A DNA stretch of 7,460 nt from Bacillota bacterium (GTDB taxonomy: Bacteria; Bacillota; Clostridia; Lachnospirales; Anaerotignaceae). Of this stretch, positions 5,773 through 7,460 are shown in pieces (position 1 is the stretch's first letter; each line of letters begins with the position of its first letter). The notes under the pieces are model-generated. The model searched no databases and had not been told where the DNA came from. It saw nothing but the letters and a program-made list of their open reading frames with translations. The DNA lies in assembly GCA_030526765.1 (NCBI GenBank), contig JAUNCB010000047.1, positions 1 to 7,460 on the forward strand, read 5' to 3'. Position numbers and translations under genes: made by a program.

Positions 5773-6813
5773 TCACCCAATCGCAGACATGATATTCATC
5801 AACGGCAGCATCACCGAAAGCAGGATGATGCCTACCAGCAGGCTGGCACCCAGCACCATTGCCGGTTCCACCTGTGCCGTTTTGTCCTCCAGTGCCTGTA
5901 CCGCTTCCTCGGAAAGACGTGCGGCGATCTCTTCCATCACCGTGTCGCTGTTGCCGCCCCGCACACCAAGCTCCAGCATACGGCAGGCGGAAGCAGGCAG
6001 TGCGCCCGTTTCCTTCAGTGCCTTTGTCAGCTCCTCGCCGCCGGCAAGGGCTTCGCTGCACACGGCATAGCGTTTTGCCGCCTCAGGCACATCCTGCAGC
6101 AGTGTTCCCGCCAGAGAAACTGCCTCCTCCATGGGAAGGCCGCTTTTCAGCCCCATGGATAATGCCTGCGCAAAGCGGGCATCATTCTGTATCTTTGCAA
6201 CCCCTTTATCGCCATGCTTCTGATTCCATTTCAGCACCAGCTTCTGCCGCAGGGCTTCGCTGCTGGCAAAGGCCAGCACAAAGATCACCACTGCCGCCAG
6301 CAGGATACAAAGCACAGGCAGTGCCGCCTTCATCATCTGCCCCAGAGAGAGCAAGCCGCCGGCAATCCCCGTCAGTCTGCCGCCCAGAGAGGCATATACT
6401 GCATCAAACACAGGCAGCACACGCACCAGCAATACCCCAATGACGATCAGCATCAGCAGAAGCACGATCGCAGGATAGGTCAGGGCATTACGCAGCTGTC
6501 TGTCCATCCGTTCTCTTTCTTCATAATAATCCGACAGTGCCAGCAGAGCTTCCTCCAGCCGTCCGCTGTTTTCGCCCACCTGCACCATACCTGTCACATA
6601 AGAGGGAAATCCGCTGCCCATGGCCTCTGTCAGCGGAAGGCCGCTGTCCATGGCTTTTCCCATTTCCTCCAGGCGGCTGCGATAGCTTCCCGCTTCCTCT
6701 TCCTCTGCCAGGAGGAAGATACCATCCCCAATGGAGATACCGGCATGGAGCAGAAGGGAAAGTCCCCTGCAAAAATGAGAAATCTCCTGATTGGAAAATC
6801 TTTTTTCGTTCAT
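5773..6813 (-). CDS. pilC: Type IV pilus inner-membrane platform protein PilC (GspF family)
   Basis: Polytopic membrane protein that forms the base on which PilB and PilT act to add or remove pilins. The product is 346 aa with two type II secretion F domains, about 11-134 and 210-337. Each opens with a family-like helix pair (FCRGLSLLLHAGISIGDGIF at 14-33; FAQALSMGLKSGLPMEEAVS at 214-233). Both contain a GENSGRLEEAL or GVRGGNSDTVMEEI segment before a membrane helix. Three membrane helices lie at about 113-136, 165-184 and 317-340. The protein lacks the roughly 50-60 residue N-terminal region present in 400-aa proteobacterial PilC; this is common in Gram-positive versions. The ATG at 6813 follows GGGGAAGGGTGA with a usable spacing. 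It leads the tightly packed set of pilus genes and ends four bases before the next start. Confidence 0.94.
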   Translation of the reverse strand: MNEKRFSNQEISHFCRGLSLLLHAGISIGDGIFLLAEEEEAGSYRSRLEEMGKAMDSGLPLTEAMGSGFPSYVTGMVQVGENSGRLEEALLALSDYYEERERMDRQLRNALTYPAIVLLLMLIVIGVLLVRVLPVFDAVYASLGGRLTGIAGGLLSLGQMMKAALPVLCILLAAVVIFVLAFASSEALRQKLVLKWNQKHGDKGVAKIQNDARFAQALSMGLKSGLPMEEAVSLAGTLLQDVPEAAKRYAVCSEALAGGEELTKALKETGALPASACRMLELGVRGGNSDTVMEEIAARLSEEAVQALEDKTAQVEPAMVLGASLLVGIILLSVMLPLMNIMSAIG

Positions 6814-6882
6814 GATCCGTCACCCTTCCCCCACTGTTATCCTGTGCAGGACTCGCCTGCCCAATTTTTCTTTCTGTTCTCG
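6814..6882. other. 69-bp spacer between the transglutaminase gene and pilC
   Basis: The only sizeable gap inside the minus-strand cluster. It holds a small 5-bp hairpin (GCAGG/CCTGC, 6846-6850 and 6856-6860) and the purine-rich pilC ribosome site (complement of 6819-6832). On the minus strand no U-tract follows the hairpin, so it is not a terminator for the transglutaminase gene. I see no clear -10/-35 pair and no c-di-GMP riboswitch core. Read-through into pilC is likely. Confidence 0.5.
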
Positions 6883-7460
6883 TTAATAGTTATATTTCGC
6901 TGTATAGTTTTTCCCGTCCCCGATATACTGCATCACCGTATCATTCTCCTTGGCGGAGGATGCAAAGGTAGGGTCCATTCTATGCCATGTATTGCCGTCG
7001 AAATAAATCGCATTGTCGATCCAGCCTGTTTCCTTTGTCCATACACTGATCCACGCATGGTATGCCGTGCCTGCGTAGCCCACCACCAGCTTACAGGGGA
7101 TCCCCTGACTGCGCAGCATCCCTGTCATAAGGGCTGCATAGTCAAAGCAAATGCCCTTTTTCGCCGCCAGAACCTGATCGATCACAGGCAGATAGCCGCT
7201 CTGCACCGTTGCCGCCTTCTGCTTATCGTAGGTCAGATTTTTCACCACATAATCATATACCTTCGCCACCTTCTGCAGAGGGTCGCTGATGCCTGCCGTG
7301 ATCTCCTTCCCCTTTGCCACAGCTTTAGGTGCCGCCGCATAATCCACATACTGATTGGGTGCCAGATAAGGCACAAATTCATTTTTCAGCATTACCTTAA
7401 AGCTTGCGGAAACCACCACGGCATATTTATTGCCGGAGGTATTTTCATACTCCGTCACCT
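6883..7460 (-). CDS. Transglutaminase-like (papain-fold) protein, 5' end cut
   Basis: C-terminal 192 codons of a protein whose start lies beyond the right edge; the GTG at 7456-7458 is in frame but is more likely an internal Val. The transglutaminase-core triad is complete (numbered from that Val): Cys104 in KKGICFDYAALMTGMLR, His134 in YHAWISVW and Asp162 in HRMDPTFA. The preceding helix KVAKVYDYVVKNLTYD (63-78) is typical of the family. Such proteins act as cysteine proteases or, less often, as cross-linking enzymes. In clostridia they are often exported, but the N terminus that would show a signal peptide is missing. The coding region ends YNY-TAA at 6883. It is on the same strand as pilC, 69 bases upstream, without an intervening terminator. 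A role in surface or pilus processing is possible but unproven. Confidence 0.9.
   Translation of the reverse strand, partial: VTEYENTSGNKYAVVVSASFKVMLKNEFVPYLAPNQYVDYAAAPKAVAKGKEITAGISDPLQKVAKVYDYVVKNLTYDKQKAATVQSGYLPVIDQVLAAKKGICFDYAALMTGMLRSQGIPCKLVVGYAGTAYHAWISVWTKETGWIDNAIYFDGNTWHRMDPTFASSAKENDTVMQYIGDGKNYTAKYNY

Noticed and set aside
5859..6443. 194-codon + strand frame opposite pilC
   Set aside because: Its product is Pro, Ser and Arg rich, as expected from the reverse complement of a Gly/Ala/Leu-rich membrane protein.
6521..6823. Alternative GTG-started minus-strand frame overlapping the start of pilC
   Set aside because: It is out of frame with pilC, rich in Gly, Arg and Ser, and would replace the clear N-terminal F domain of PilC.
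6814..6882. Possible c-di-GMP riboswitch before pilC
   Set aside because: The spacer is only 69 bases and lacks the conserved core and tetraloop-receptor elements. A CACAGG string alone is not evidence.

Overview
The window looks like chromosomal DNA of a Gram-positive clostridium (Bacillota, Clostridia), most plausibly a gut Ruminococcaceae/Oscillospiraceae-type or Lachnospiraceae-type organism. The grounds are strong AGGAGG-type ribosome sites, a moderate GC content, the gene families, and a compact type IV pilus operon of the kind found in such genomes. The taxon is an inference from style, not from a marker gene. I see no RNA genes, CRISPR array, IS element or prophage, and no stretch over 300 bases lacks a gene.

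Left part (1-2469, + strand): one large gene, cut by the left edge, for a cytoplasmic multi-sensor diguanylate cyclase. It carries PAS-like modules, a GGDEF domain with intact active site and I-site, a GAF-like region and a terminal PAS-like module with clustered cysteines. It ends at a perfect 14-bp hairpin (2476-2508) that can terminate transcription from both sides.

Middle (2533-2991, - strand): a single small soluble protein of unknown function, with its own ribosome site and upstream spacer. It is separated from the pilus operon by a strong one-directional terminator (3083-3121).

Right part (3134-7460, - strand): a tightly packed operon read right to left. The order is a secreted-type transglutaminase-like protein (cut by the right edge), the PilC/GspF inner-membrane platform, a 107-aa single-pass protein, a DUF4860-like single-pass protein, a pilin-like protein with a variant prepilin motif, a PilX/GspK-like minor pilin candidate, and the PilT retraction ATPase. 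Apart from the 69-bp gap after the transglutaminase gene, all junctions are overlaps or spacers of 12 bases or fewer.

Together the right-hand genes encode part of a type IV pilus machine: platform, four small membrane-anchored pilin-like or accessory proteins, and retraction motor. PilB, a prepilin peptidase, PilM/N/O and an obvious major pilin are not in the window. The nearby diguanylate cyclase suggests, but does not prove, c-di-GMP control of pili. The least described part is the set of four small single-pass proteins between pilC and pilT, together with the 152-aa orphan protein.
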